Shown piece by piece: positions 1 through 6,307 of a stretch of DNA of 10,423 bases (positions are counted from its first letter, which is position 1; every line of letters starts with the position of its first letter). The position numbers and the translations under genes were made by a program. The DNA comes from an uncultured Lentisphaeraceae bacterium (GTDB lineage Bacteria; Verrucomicrobiota; Kiritimatiellia; RFP12; DVOR01), in NCBI GenBank assembly GCA_937892925.1, contig CALBHX010000062.1, positions 1 to 10,423 of the forward strand, read 5' to 3'. The notes beneath the pieces are model-generated. The model saw only the letters and a list, made by a program, of their open reading frames with translations, searched no databases and was not told the DNA's origin.

Positions 1-195
1 GGTTCCGTTGTATTCGTTACGCCGGGTGTCCGCCCAGCAGGTTCTGCAATCGGCGACCAAAAACGTATCGCCACTCCGGCAGGTGCAGTCCGAGATGGGG
101 CTACACATTTGGTTGTAGGGCGCCCTATCCTTGAAGCCAAAGATCCGGTTGCTGCAGCGCAGGCAATTCGTGCAGAAATGAATTCCGTACACTAG
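1..195 (+). CDS. pyrF: Orotidine 5'-phosphate decarboxylase, C-terminal 64 residues (partial)
   Basis: OMP decarboxylase converts orotidine 5'-monophosphate to UMP, the last step of de novo pyrimidine synthesis, in the cytoplasm. The gene is open at the left edge, so only the C-terminal part is seen, ending in TAG at 193-195. The fragment carries the two phosphate-binding signatures of the family: TPGVRP at fragment residues 7-12, followed by the SAIGDQKR loop, and VVGRPI at residues 38-43, followed by the usual AxDPVAAA helix. The active-site Lys region lies outside the window. The next gene begins 12 bp downstream, which suggests co-transcription. The family call is secure; the exact subgroup is not determined. 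Confidence 0.93.
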   Translation, partial: GSVVFVTPGVRPAGSAIGDQKRIATPAGAVRDGATHLVVGRPILEAKDPVAAAQAIRAEMNSVH

Positions 196-199
196 ATTC

Positions 200-203
200 A
201 GGA
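200..203 (+). promoter_or_regulatory. Ribosome binding site for the 151-aa protein
   Basis: AGGA sits four bases before the ATG at 208. The spacing is short, but this is the only Shine-Dalgarno-like motif there and it supports the 208 start. Confidence 0.45.
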
Positions 204-207
204 ACAA

Positions 208-663
208 ATGAAGAAATCACCTACATATGTCTCGCGTGGCATTATGACGCCACAGCGAATACGAAAAATTAACCCACATTCCGTTTTCGGAGACAACGGC
301 TCTATTCCGGCAATAGGGGAAGAACATTCATTCCTCCCCAGAGACTATGGCATGAAGGGAGCTCTTGGTGCGTATGAAGTCCCCTGCATTCGAAGTTCCG
401 TTTCAAAGATACTAGCAGAAGAAGTTCTGGCTCTGAAACAGCCCTCTGATGATCAATTAATTGACCACATTCTCACAAACATACTCGGCCCAGAATGCCG
501 ATTTGCCATCATACACTTTACCTTTCGGGAACCAGTACTTACACTCGTTATTCCCCGTGCACAACAATTCTCCTTTTCTCGATTTTGGATCCCGAAATTG
601 AAACTTGCCCTAAGCCAACATTACAAACATCTAGTTGTTCGTCTAGAAGGGTCTAGCAGGTAA
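208..663 (+). CDS. Hypothetical protein, possible DciA/DUF721-like C-terminal domain
   Basis: A 151-residue cytoplasmic protein with no signal peptide or membrane segment. The first 60 or so residues are polar and look disordered. From about residue 78 the pattern is a helix (DDQLIDHILTNIL), then a strand-turn-strand with CRFAIIHF and REPVLTLVIP, then an amphipathic helix (FWIPKLKLALSQHY) and a final strand (LVVRL). That order resembles the KH-like fold of DciA (DUF721), the replicative helicase operator of bacteria lacking DnaC or DnaI. Cys-Arg before the first strand and the Pro-x-Leu helix fit gammaproteobacterial DciA best. The Trp usual between strand and helix is absent. It lies between pyrF and waaA, 12 bp after pyrF and 20 bp before waaA. 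The DciA link is a pattern match by eye and could be wrong. Confidence 0.6.
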   Translation: MKKSPTYVSRGIMTPQRIRKINPHSVFGDNGSIPAIGEEHSFLPRDYGMKGALGAYEVPCIRSSVSKILAEEVLALKQPSDDQLIDHILTNILGPECRFAIIHFTFREPVLTLVIPRAQQFSFSRFWIPKLKLALSQHYKHLVVRLEGSSR

Positions 664-683
664 TCAAAAGGGCTCATCTCTTC

Positions 684-1988
684 ATGAAATGGTTTCTTTA
701 TAACCTGATTTTTTCCATCGTGTATATCCTCATGATGCCGAAGTTCCTATTGCGTATGTTCCGCAGAGGAGGATATGCCAACCGATTTATGGATCGGTTT
801 GGATTTTATCCCCCCGACATTATGGCGCAATTGTGCGACAATACCGCTCGGATATGGATTCATGCAGTCTCTGTTGGGGAAGTTTCCGTTGCCGGACAAC
901 TGATGGATGAAATGCGCCGACAACGGCCCGAAACAGCCTTTGTTCTTTCTGTCACCAGCAGTACTGGTTGGTCACAAGCCCACCGCATTCTTCGATCTTC
1001 CGACATCCTCATTCACAACCCGTTGGACTATCCGAGCTGTGTCCGACGCGCCCTTAATACCATTCGCCCACGAGCCTACATCATTACCGAAACCGAATTA
1101 TGGCCCAACATTATCCGACAGACGAACCAACGTGGTTGCCCCATTTTTCTAATCAATGCCCGGATTTCCGACCGCAGTGCCCCAGGCTATCGCCGTCTTA
1201 AGTGTTGGTTCGGTCCAGTTTTAAATTGTCTCCAAAAAATCTACGCACAATCCATTTTGGATGCTCAACGTCTAATGGATGCCGGATGTTCCGCAAATCG
1301 AATTTGTGTTACCGGATCCATGAAGTTCGACGTGGCTCATCGGAACCTCAAAAAAGAAATCGAATTGCGCAATTATCTGACACAGGCGGGTTTCACCCCT
1401 GAGGCGCCGATTCTGCTCGGTGGCTCAACGTGGCCAGGAGAAGATGCATTTCTACTGCATATCTATCAAAAAGCTCTCACGCGTGTTCCTAATTTAAGAC
1501 TTATCATCGCCCCACGCCATTTTGAAAAAGCCAACGAAGTAGAAACCGCCATCCGAACAGCCGGGTTCCCCTGCCTACGCAAAACAAAGAATGCCACGCC
1601 AACACCCTATCCTGAAAATACTGTCCTCCTCGCAGATACAACTGGCGAATTGATGGGGTTTTACGGGTTGGCACAAACGGTTTTCGTCGGTAAGAGTCTC
1701 TGTGAACATGGCGCCCAGAACATGATTGAACCATGCCTATGCGGATGTGCCGTTGTAGTTGGCCCTCATACAGAGAATTTCCGCCCTGTTATGCGGGATC
1801 TGCTCGCATTCCAAGCAATTGAGCAAGGAAGAGACTTCGCCGAAACAGAACAATTACTCCTTGATTTACTAATCTCTCCCAAACAGCGTCAGGAACTTGG
1901 TCAACGTGCTAAAAAGGCCGTAGCACACCGCCGAGGGATTACGCCGAAAATCGCAGCAGAAATCCTCCAGATCACAAACCGGAACTGA
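684..1988 (+). CDS. waaA: 3-deoxy-D-manno-octulosonic acid (Kdo) transferase
   Basis: WaaA (KdtA) is a GT-B glycosyltransferase that moves Kdo from CMP-Kdo to lipid IV-A at the inner face of the inner membrane, making the first inner-core sugar of lipopolysaccharide. The 434 residues are normal for the family. An N-terminal membrane anchor spans residues 4-23. HAVSVGE at residues 60-66 contains the presumed catalytic base Glu66. ETELWPN at 136-142, GGSTWPGE in the second Rossmann domain and NMIEP with the following GPHTENF form the expected CMP-Kdo side. A GGG-containing purine stretch at 666-672 stands 11 bases before the ATG, slightly far for a Shine-Dalgarno. The gene ends in tandem in-frame stops TGATGA at 1986-1991. 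How many Kdo units it adds cannot be told from sequence. No terminator with a T-tract follows. Confidence 0.95.
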   Translation: MKWFLYNLIFSIVYILMMPKFLLRMFRRGGYANRFMDRFGFYPPDIMAQLCDNTARIWIHAVSVGEVSVAGQLMDEMRRQRPETAFVLSVTSSTGWSQAHRILRSSDILIHNPLDYPSCVRRALNTIRPRAYIITETELWPNIIRQTNQRGCPIFLINARISDRSAPGYRRLKCWFGPVLNCLQKIYAQSILDAQRLMDAGCSANRICVTGSMKFDVAHRNLKKEIELRNYLTQAGFTPEAPILLGGSTWPGEDAFLLHIYQKALTRVPNLRLIIAPRHFEKANEVETAIRTAGFPCLRKTKNATPTPYPENTVLLADTTGELMGFYGLAQTVFVGKSLCEHGAQNMIEPCLCGCAVVVGPHTENFRPVMRDLLAFQAIEQGRDFAETEQLLLDLLISPKQRQELGQRAKKAVAHRRGITPKIAAEILQITNRN

Positions 1989-2056
1989 TGACAGGGAGCC
2001 TGCCGCACCTTCAAACGCATCTACATTTTATGTATTACCCCAGATTCAGTGATAAT

Positions 2057-2107
2057 CCGCCCCGAGATCGAGGGGAACTCGCCCCGAGTTCACCCCTAAC
2101 CCGGGGC
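2057..2107. repeat. GC-rich nested inverted repeats (candidate structured RNA)
   Basis: GCCCCG at 2059-2064 can pair with CGGGGC at 2102-2107, enclosing a second hairpin in which 2071-2080 pairs with 2086-2097 (GAACTC/GAGTTC plus GGG/CCC with a bulged A). The second copy of GCCCCG (2081-2086) can also pair with 2102-2107, and CCCC 2060-2063 with GGGG 2072-2075, so alternative folds exist. CGCCCCGAG occurs as a direct repeat at 2058-2066 and 2080-2088. No T-run follows, so it is not a standard intrinsic terminator. Function unknown. Confidence 0.55.
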
Positions 2108-2213
2108 AGGACGTATTTGGCCTAGTACATCTCATATATGACCACGTATGAAACCCATCATCGTCCATTTCTAGTTCTCTCGGTGAAAATAAAGAAACGT
2201 CTACCAAGCACTT

Positions 2214-2240
2214 CCGAACTCAAGGTGTCCTTGAATTCGG
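2214..2240. repeat. Near-perfect 12-bp inverted repeat with 3-nt loop
   Basis: CCGAACTCAAGG at 2214-2225 faces CCTTGAATTCGG at 2229-2240 across the loop TGT, with one non-matching position. In a plus-strand RNA this is a C-A mismatch. In a minus-strand RNA it becomes a G-U wobble, giving an unbroken 12-bp stem. No T-tract flanks either side. It could be a protein-binding dyad or a hairpin of a transcript. Confidence 0.6.
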
Positions 2241-2339
2241 CATACCTAAATGAACCTATCAGCCACACGGATATTACTTCGGTTTATTGAACTTTTGTTA
2301 TAGTGCAGTTTTTGGAATGAATACGCTCGACATACGGTG

Positions 2340-2353
2340 GTAATTCAAATTAC
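2340..2353. repeat. Short AT-rich dyad (possible operator)
   Basis: GTAATT at 2340-2345 and AATTAC at 2348-2353 form a perfect 6-bp inverted repeat with a 2-bp centre. This geometry is typical of helix-turn-helix binding sites, but so short a palindrome can occur by chance in AT-rich DNA. Confidence 0.3.
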
Positions 2354-2512
2354 GTCAAACGCATACAACATCGCACGCTATTGAAACATATTACGCCGAA
2401 AATCAAACGGTATACAGACCTTCGTCCGACAAATTAGCGCACGGCTCATCTCATCGCTGCTGCTCAATATCTAATCTATTTTTATCCTAAACAACAGCAT
2501 CTTCTATACCTT

Positions 2513-2542
2513 TTCACAGCCATACTATGTTTATGGTACAAT
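2513..2542 (+). promoter_or_regulatory. Candidate sigma70-type promoter for htpG
   Basis: TTCACA at 2513-2518 (five of six bases match the -35 consensus) and TACAAT at 2537-2542 (five of six match the -10) are 18 bp apart. The -10 is preceded by TG at 2534-2535, an extended -10 element. The start point would fall near 2549, giving a leader of roughly 45 nt to the ATG at 2593. I saw no CIRCE element and no clear sigma32-type promoter. Confidence 0.5.
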
Positions 2543-2554
2543 GTAAAATACATT
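2540..2554. repeat. Inverted repeat spanning the proposed htpG start point
   Basis: AATGTA at 2540-2545 and TACATT at 2549-2554 are perfect inverted repeats around AAA. They overlap the end of the -10 element and the predicted transcription start, the expected place for a repressor operator. A second overlapping pair, GTAAAA 2543-2548 with TTTTAC 2561-2566, could form a leader hairpin. Confidence 0.35.
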
Positions 2555-2578
2555 TGCGTGTTTTACGTGACTATATAC

Positions 2579-2584
2579 AGGAGG
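2579..2584 (+). promoter_or_regulatory. Strong ribosome binding site of htpG
   Basis: AGGAGG lies eight bases before the ATG at 2593. This decides the start, against the in-frame upstream ATG at 2527, which would add 22 residues unlike any HtpG N-terminus. Confidence 0.85.
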
Positions 2585-2592
2585 AATTTCTT

Positions 2593-4455
2593 ATGGCAAA
2601 AACATGTGCTTTCAAGGCAGAAATCCGGCAAATGTTGGATCTGGTGATCCACTCCCTTTACTCAAAAAAAGAAATTTTTCTGCGTGAACTTATTTCAAAC
2701 GCCAGCGATGCGATTGATCGCGCCAAATATCTGGCTCTGACAGACGCGACCATTGCCCCCGAGGGGCCAACATGGGAAATTCATCTACTTGCAGACGCTC
2801 AAGCCCATACCTTGACCATCGAAGACAATGGATTGGGCATGAATGCAACCGAAATGGAAGAGGCTCTCGGAACCATTGCAAAAAGTGGCTCAAAAGCATT
2901 CGCTGAAGCTCTGAAAAAAGGGGAAGAACCCAATATTCCTGAATTGATTGGAAAATTCGGGGTTGGGTTCTATGCGGCATTTATGGTAGCTGACGGAGTC
3001 ACCGTGGAATCACTTCGTCGAGGCAAAGATCAACAACCTGCCCGATGGAGCAGTACTGGAGACGGAGAATATACGATGGATGTGGGTACGCGAACCCAAC
3101 CTGGTACCTCCATTACGCTTCACCTACGTGCAGATCAAGAGCAGTTTACCGATGAATGGGTTTTGCGGGATCTCGTACACCGCTATTCCGACTTTATTGC
3201 CTATCCGATTCTATTAAAGGAGATCGGGGAAAAAAACAATCACGAAGAAACCAACACCGTTAATGATGATAAGCCTCTAAATACCATGATCGCGCTCTGG
3301 AAGCGCCCAAAAGCCGAAGTGAAACCGGAAGAATATGAAGCCTTTTACCAACAGACGCTTCATGGATCCGGAGAACCGTTGCTTACGTTGCACATTGCCG
3401 CCGAGGGGGCACTGGAATATCGAGCTCTGTTGTTTATACCAAAAACCGTTGGCATGGAAATGCTCATGCCCGGGAATCGGCACGGTCTTTCGTTATATGT
3501 GCGTAATGTCTTCATTGGGAACGAAATTGAAGCTCTGACTCCAGCTTGGCTGCGATTTCTCAAAGGCGTCGTAGATAGCAGCGATCTGCCATTGAATGTA
3601 TCACGAGAAATACTCCAAGATGATGTTATTATCCGGAAAATCCGAACGGATCTGACGCGTCGCGTTTTGAAAGCTCTCGCAGAGATGGCCAAAGACAAAC
3701 CGGAAGACTTTGAAACCTTTTCAATCGCCCTAGGCGATTTCCTGAAAGAGGGATATCACTCCGATTGGGAAAACAAAGAGAAGATTCTCGACCTATTGCG
3801 TTTCCGCAATCTTAAAGACGGAAAACTACTTTCTTTACGGGCATATAAGGAGGCCATGCCCCAAGAGCAGAAAGCTATCTATATGCTCTCGGCAGACACG
3901 TTGCAAGCCGCCCAGCAAAGTCCGTGCCTAGAGCAACTGAAAGCACACGGATTCGATGTCCTATTTCTAACAACACCCGTTGATCAATTCATCGCTGGAG
4001 AGTTTTCCGAATATGATAAAACACCCATTGTTTTCGCTGACAAAGGGGATCTCGGTTTAACTAAAGAAGCTGAAAAAAAACAACTGGAAGCCTCTGAAAA
4101 AGAATACAAACCGCTAACAGAAGCCATCGCCAAACAGTTAGAAAAAACAATCAAGGACGTGCGTTTGACCACACGGTTGACGGATTCGCCATGCTGTCTG
4201 GTGCAGGATCCTGCTGCGCTCAGCCCTGCCATGCGCCGAATGATGGAAGCCGTGGGTCAACCCGTCCCAGAAGATCGACAGATCCTTGAAATTAATCCGG
4301 ATCACCCCCTTATTAAGTCCCTAGCCGCGGATTCAGAAGAGTCGCACAAAAAAGACGTCATCGACCTTATTTATGGACAAGCCTGTCTAGCAGAGGGAAC
4401 GTTACCCCCAGACCCTGCACATTTTAACCAAGTTGTCAATCGACTACTCAAATAA
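2593..4455 (+). CDS. htpG: Molecular chaperone HtpG (bacterial Hsp90)
   Basis: HtpG is a cytoplasmic, ATP-driven dimeric chaperone that remodels late folding intermediates with the DnaK system. From the ATG at 2593 the protein is 620 residues, normal for the family. The GHKL ATPase domain is complete: ELISNASDA at 32-40 with catalytic Glu32 and Asn36, DNGLGM at 78-83, IAKSGSKAF at 95-103 forming the ATP lid, and IGKFGVGFY at 119-127. The middle domain contains PLNVSREILQ with the Arg that reaches the ATP gamma-phosphate. A dimerisation domain follows, without the eukaryotic MEEVD tail. The region TNTVNDDKPLNT before the middle domain corresponds to the charged linker. dnaX begins 26 bp later. 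A dedicated promoter and a strong ribosome binding site suggest stress-regulated expression that may read into dnaX. Confidence 0.96.
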   Translation: MAKTCAFKAEIRQMLDLVIHSLYSKKEIFLRELISNASDAIDRAKYLALTDATIAPEGPTWEIHLLADAQAHTLTIEDNGLGMNATEMEEALGTIAKSGSKAFAEALKKGEEPNIPELIGKFGVGFYAAFMVADGVTVESLRRGKDQQPARWSSTGDGEYTMDVGTRTQPGTSITLHLRADQEQFTDEWVLRDLVHRYSDFIAYPILLKEIGEKNNHEETNTVNDDKPLNTMIALWKRPKAEVKPEEYEAFYQQTLHGSGEPLLTLHIAAEGALEYRALLFIPKTVGMEMLMPGNRHGLSLYVRNVFIGNEIEALTPAWLRFLKGVVDSSDLPLNVSREILQDDVIIRKIRTDLTRRVLKALAEMAKDKPEDFETFSIALGDFLKEGYHSDWENKEKILDLLRFRNLKDGKLLSLRAYKEAMPQEQKAIYMLSADTLQAAQQSPCLEQLKAHGFDVLFLTTPVDQFIAGEFSEYDKTPIVFADKGDLGLTKEAEKKQLEASEKEYKPLTEAIAKQLEKTIKDVRLTTRLTDSPCCLVQDPAALSPAMRRMMEAVGQPVPEDRQILEINPDHPLIKSLAADSEESHKKDVIDLIYGQACLAEGTLPPDPAHFNQVVNRLLK

Positions 4456-4467
4456 CCCTACGTGTCA

Positions 4468-4473
4468 TATAAT
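4468..4473 (+). promoter_or_regulatory. Perfect -10 hexamer just before dnaX
   Basis: TATAAT lies in the 26-bp htpG-dnaX gap and ends eight bases before the dnaX ATG, so transcription would begin at or within about two bases of the start codon. The -35 position (4445-4450, TACTCA, 17-bp spacer) matches only three of six bases. No Shine-Dalgarno precedes the ATG. A leaderless dnaX mRNA is possible but unproven. Confidence 0.35.
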
Positions 4474-4481
4474 GTGTTCTT

Positions 4482-5951
4482 ATGGCATATGAAGTTCTAG
4501 CAAGGAAATGGCGCCCACAGACGTTTGCCGACGTTGTGGGGCAAGGGCACGTAACCCAAACCCTTGCTAACGCTATTGAACATGACCGCATCGCTCATGC
4601 GTACCTTTTTATTGGTCCGCGTGGGATTGGTAAAACAACGTTATCGCGCATCTTCGCCATGGCATTGAACTGCCAGCATGGACCAACCACAACCCCCTGT
4701 GGTACATGTGATAACTGCAAAAGTATTGCTGCGGGTTCGGATATGGATGTCATCGAACTTGATGCCGCCTCAAACAATAGCGTTGACGACGTTCATCGCG
4801 TGTTGGAACAGGTTCAGTTCGCGCCTACCCATAGCCGATTCAAAATCTTCATTCTTGATGAAGTCCATATGTTGTCAAATGCAGCATTCAATGCACTTCT
4901 AAAAACACTTGAGGAGCCTCCGCCTTACGTAAAGTTTATTTTTGCAACAACTGAAGGGGATAGAATTCTTCCAACTATTGTTAGCCGATGCCAGCGTTTT
5001 GACTTGCGAAGAATCTCGACCGGCGACATTCTCCATCGCTTACGTTATATCTGTAATGCGGAACGTATCAACATTACTGATGACGCCCTCTTGGCCATTG
5101 CCAGAGGTTCTAATGGTGGGTTACGAGATGCTCTCTCCGCACTTGATCAATTGATTGCCTTCAAAGGAACCGATTTAACTGAGGCAGATGTTTTGGCTGT
5201 CTTCGGATTAGTCTCTCGCGAGGCATTAGAGCAACTTGCCGAATCGATCTTGCAAGGCGATATCCCCAAAATCCTGAAAATCATTGAAGCGTTAGATGCC
5301 TCAGGAAAAGACATGCGTCGTTTGACCGCAGAGTTGCTTTGGCACTTTAGGAACCTTCTGGTCTTCCAACAGGCCGGTGCCGAATTAGCCAAGCAAAATG
5401 TCACAAACGAACAATTGATTATTCTTAAAAAACAAGCGCAACTCGCTCAACCTCAAAGAATTGTGGACATTTCTGGAATGCTTTCAGAAATGGAAACAAA
5501 ACTTCGTTCCGCACTTTCCGTTAGAACGTTGGTTGAAATGACCCTGATCCGTTGTGCCAGAATTGCAAAGACCGTCTCTCTGGATGACGTAATCCGGCGA
5601 TTAACGACATTAAGGGAACAGGTCATACAACGTTTGGCGGCCGCCGTTCCGCAAGGTATGGCGGCCGCCACAGCGGCGCCCCCGTGCGCCGTTCCTCAAA
5701 AGATCAGGGAAACAAGCGCCCAAAGTATCCCCTCGTCTCCATCTGGCCAACCATTGCCCCCAATAGAAAACATTGATGAAGATGATATTTTGGAACCGAT
5801 TGACAGTGCCCCTGATTCTTCTCTTCACGAATCGACACCAACGTCCACCATACCACCTCCATCTCCACCGATGCAGCGAACAGATGGTTTGTATGAGGAT
5901 GAAATTCTCAATTATACGTTGCAGCTCTTTGGCGGTAACGTGACATTTTAA
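4482..5951 (+). CDS. dnaX: DNA polymerase III subunit DnaX (tau/gamma clamp-loader ATPase)
   Basis: DnaX is the AAA+ motor of the clamp loader that opens and loads the beta clamp at replication forks. The N-terminus is canonical: KWRPQTF at 9-15, Walker A GPRGIGKT at 45-52, zinc ligands Cys64, Cys73, Cys76 and Cys79, Walker B ILDEVH with Asp126 and Glu127, sensor 1 at FATTE (154-158) and the SRC arginine finger Arg169. A lid and the alpha-helical oligomerisation domain run to about residue 385. The rest is an Ala/Pro/Ser-rich then acidic linker ending in LQLFGG, a tail like that closing other bacterial DnaX proteins. At 489 residues it is much shorter than E. coli tau (643) and closer to gamma (431), so the polymerase-binding part may be small or divergent. 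No Shine-Dalgarno precedes the ATG. ybaB follows after 26 bp. Confidence 0.96.
   Translation: MAYEVLARKWRPQTFADVVGQGHVTQTLANAIEHDRIAHAYLFIGPRGIGKTTLSRIFAMALNCQHGPTTTPCGTCDNCKSIAAGSDMDVIELDAASNNSVDDVHRVLEQVQFAPTHSRFKIFILDEVHMLSNAAFNALLKTLEEPPPYVKFIFATTEGDRILPTIVSRCQRFDLRRISTGDILHRLRYICNAERINITDDALLAIARGSNGGLRDALSALDQLIAFKGTDLTEADVLAVFGLVSREALEQLAESILQGDIPKILKIIEALDASGKDMRRLTAELLWHFRNLLVFQQAGAELAKQNVTNEQLIILKKQAQLAQPQRIVDISGMLSEMETKLRSALSVRTLVEMTLIRCARIAKTVSLDDVIRRLTTLREQVIQRLAAAVPQGMAAATAAPPCAVPQKIRETSAQSIPSSPSGQPLPPIENIDEDDILEPIDSAPDSSLHESTPTSTIPPPSPPMQRTDGLYEDEILNYTLQLFGGNVTF
5635..5670 (+). repeat. Twin GGCGGCCGCC palindromes forming an 11-bp GC-rich hairpin in dnaX
   Basis: The self-complementary 10-mer GGCGGCCGCC occurs at 5636-5645 and 5660-5669. 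The two copies, extended by T5635-A5670, can pair as an 11-bp stem with a 14-nt loop. It encodes AAAVPQGMAAA at the boundary between the oligomerisation domain and the linker (about residues 385-397). I see no classical slippery heptamer a few bases upstream. Confidence 0.6.
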
Positions 5952-5965
5952 AACACCATTCAAAC

Positions 5966-5971
5966 AAGGAG
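5966..5971 (+). promoter_or_regulatory. Ribosome binding site of ybaB
   Basis: AAGGAG lies six bases before the ATG at 5978. It is well formed, unlike the sites of the flanking genes dnaX and recR, which have none visible. Stronger translation of ybaB would suit an abundant nucleoid protein. Confidence 0.75.
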
Positions 5972-5977
5972 TCCACT

Positions 5978-6289
5978 ATGGGAATGCTAGATCAAGTAAA
6001 ACAAGCGATGCAGATGCGTAAAGAAGCCAAGCGACTTCAAGCTGAAGTGGAAAAGATTTCATGCTCATACAACAATGGAGGAATCTCAATTACAGCCCGT
6101 GGAGACTTTTCCATTACACAAGTAAAAATATCCGATGAAGCCCTTGAAGAAATTAAGGCCGGTAAGCCTGAACGGTTTGAAACCATGTTGAAAAACGTTA
6201 TTACCGCAGTCCTTGGGCAGGTCAAGGAGCGCTCCCAGCAACTCATGCAGCAAGCCATGAAAGAGGGTAATTTACCTTTTGGGAAATAA
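5978..6289 (+). CDS. ybaB: YbaB/EbfC family nucleoid-associated protein
   Basis: A 103-residue member of the YbaB/EbfC family, small dimeric DNA-binding proteins with a tweezer-like fold that associate with the nucleoid. The N-terminal helix (GMLDQVKQAMQMRKEAKRLQAEVEKI) is followed by two or three strands (ISITARGDFSITQVKIS) and a long C-terminal helix (ETMLKNVITAVLGQVKERSQQLMQQAMK), the family layout. Length is typical (about 100-110). It lies 26 bp after dnaX and 18 bp before recR. The dnaX-ybaB-recR order is conserved across many bacterial phyla and the protein is thought to work with DNA repair or replication, though its exact role is not settled. Confidence 0.94.
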   Translation: MGMLDQVKQAMQMRKEAKRLQAEVEKISCSYNNGGISITARGDFSITQVKISDEALEEIKAGKPERFETMLKNVITAVLGQVKERSQQLMQQAMKEGNLPFGK

Positions 6290-6307
6290 AAATAGCCGAA
6301 CTCCCGC

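Larger units (their letters stand above)
1989..2592 (+). other. Gene-free intergenic region upstream of htpG
   Basis: About 600 bp without a supportable protein-coding gene, tRNA, or recognisable SRP, RNase P or tmRNA signature. It is not empty. It holds a GC-rich nested inverted-repeat cluster (2057-2107), a 12-bp-arm hairpin (2214-2240), a short AT-rich dyad (2340-2353), the proposed htpG promoter (2513-2542) with a dyad across its start point (2540-2554), and the htpG ribosome binding site. Positions 2390-2404 repeat 15 bp found at 1938-1952 near the end of waaA. A gap this long among such tightly packed genes suggests a complex regulatory region, an undetected small RNA or a decayed gene. 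Confidence 0.6.

Noticed and set aside
1989..2030. Intrinsic terminator after waaA (CAGG-GAG-CCTG)
   Set aside because: The stem is only 4 bp and no T-tract follows.
2527..2592. 22-codon in-frame N-terminal extension of htpG from ATG 2527
   Set aside because: AGGAGG at 2579-2584 fits ATG 2593, and the extension overlaps the proposed promoter and is unlike any HtpG N-terminus.
5425..5436. A-rich run (CTTAAAAAACAA) in dnaX as a frameshift site
   Set aside because: In frame the codons are CTT AAA AAA CAA; the heptamer T AAA AAA does not allow good P-site re-pairing, and it lies about 200 bp upstream of the hairpin.
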